From: Halisarca cf. caerulea
Taxonomy: Eukaryota > Porifera > Demospongiae > Chondrillida > Halisarcidae
Direction of reading: 5' to 3'
NCBI GenBank assembly: GCA_963170055.1
Contig: CAUJGJ010000277.1
Span: 2,050,901-2,078,400 of the forward strand
Length of the DNA stretch: 27,500 nt
Below the pieces are notes generated by a model. The model was not told the origin of the DNA. It saw nothing but the letters and a program-made list of their open reading frames with translations, and made no database searches. Positions 27,435 to 27,500 of this stretch are shown here, one piece after another (the first letter of the stretch is position 1; each line of letters starts with the position of its first letter). Made by a program: the position numbers and the translations under genes.

Positions 27435-27500
27435 GTGTGTACGTGCATTTGTACAGGTATGTGGGTGAGTGGTACTGGTGTGTGGGTCAGTGGTACAGGT

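Overview
The window is eukaryotic nuclear DNA from an animal. It carries two intron-rich genes on the + strand, head to tail, in a background saturated with GT/CA microsatellites, minisatellites and short inverted-repeat elements. There are no bacterial operons, RNA genes or CRISPR arrays. The second gene encodes a clear alpha-catenin that looks fairly divergent from vertebrate alpha-catenins by eye. This, with moderate introns and a tyrosine-recombinase relic, suggests an early-branching marine invertebrate such as a sponge. That assignment is inference.

Layout. 1-255 is unique sequence with a poly-C run. 256-1380 is a C-rich 24-bp minisatellite. 1381-11523 is mostly non-coding: microsatellites, TA-flanked CAGT...ACTG mini-elements, an hAT-like element (9324-9859) and a truncated tyrosine recombinase gene (6339-6983). 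It may also hold 5' exons of gene 1 (candidates at 4780-4918 and 5287-5304). Gene 1 (11524-16993, ten exons, 5' end unresolved) encodes a PH - proline/tyrosine-rich linker - SH2 adaptor resembling SH3BP2 (3BP2). About 1 kb of intergenic DNA follows. Gene 2 (18029 to beyond the window, ten exons seen, 629 codons) encodes alpha-catenin from its start codon into the M region; the actin-binding C-terminus lies outside.

Functionally, alpha-catenin links cadherin/beta-catenin to actin. 3BP2-type adaptors bind lipids through PH, SH3 and 14-3-3-type partners through the linker, and phosphotyrosine through SH2. The two genes are neighbours, with no evidence of shared regulation.

The most interesting signals concern splicing and small repeats. 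Several introns carry a long GT repeat near the donor and a long CA repeat near the acceptor, so the pre-mRNA could fold the two splice sites together. In the intron 25298-25521 the CA tract takes the place of the polypyrimidine tract. A 20-copy 48-bp minisatellite repeats an acceptor-like TGCTAG up to a real acceptor. A dispersed family of about ten mini-elements each iterates its own short word internally. A 72-bp element has a perfect 9-bp target duplication.
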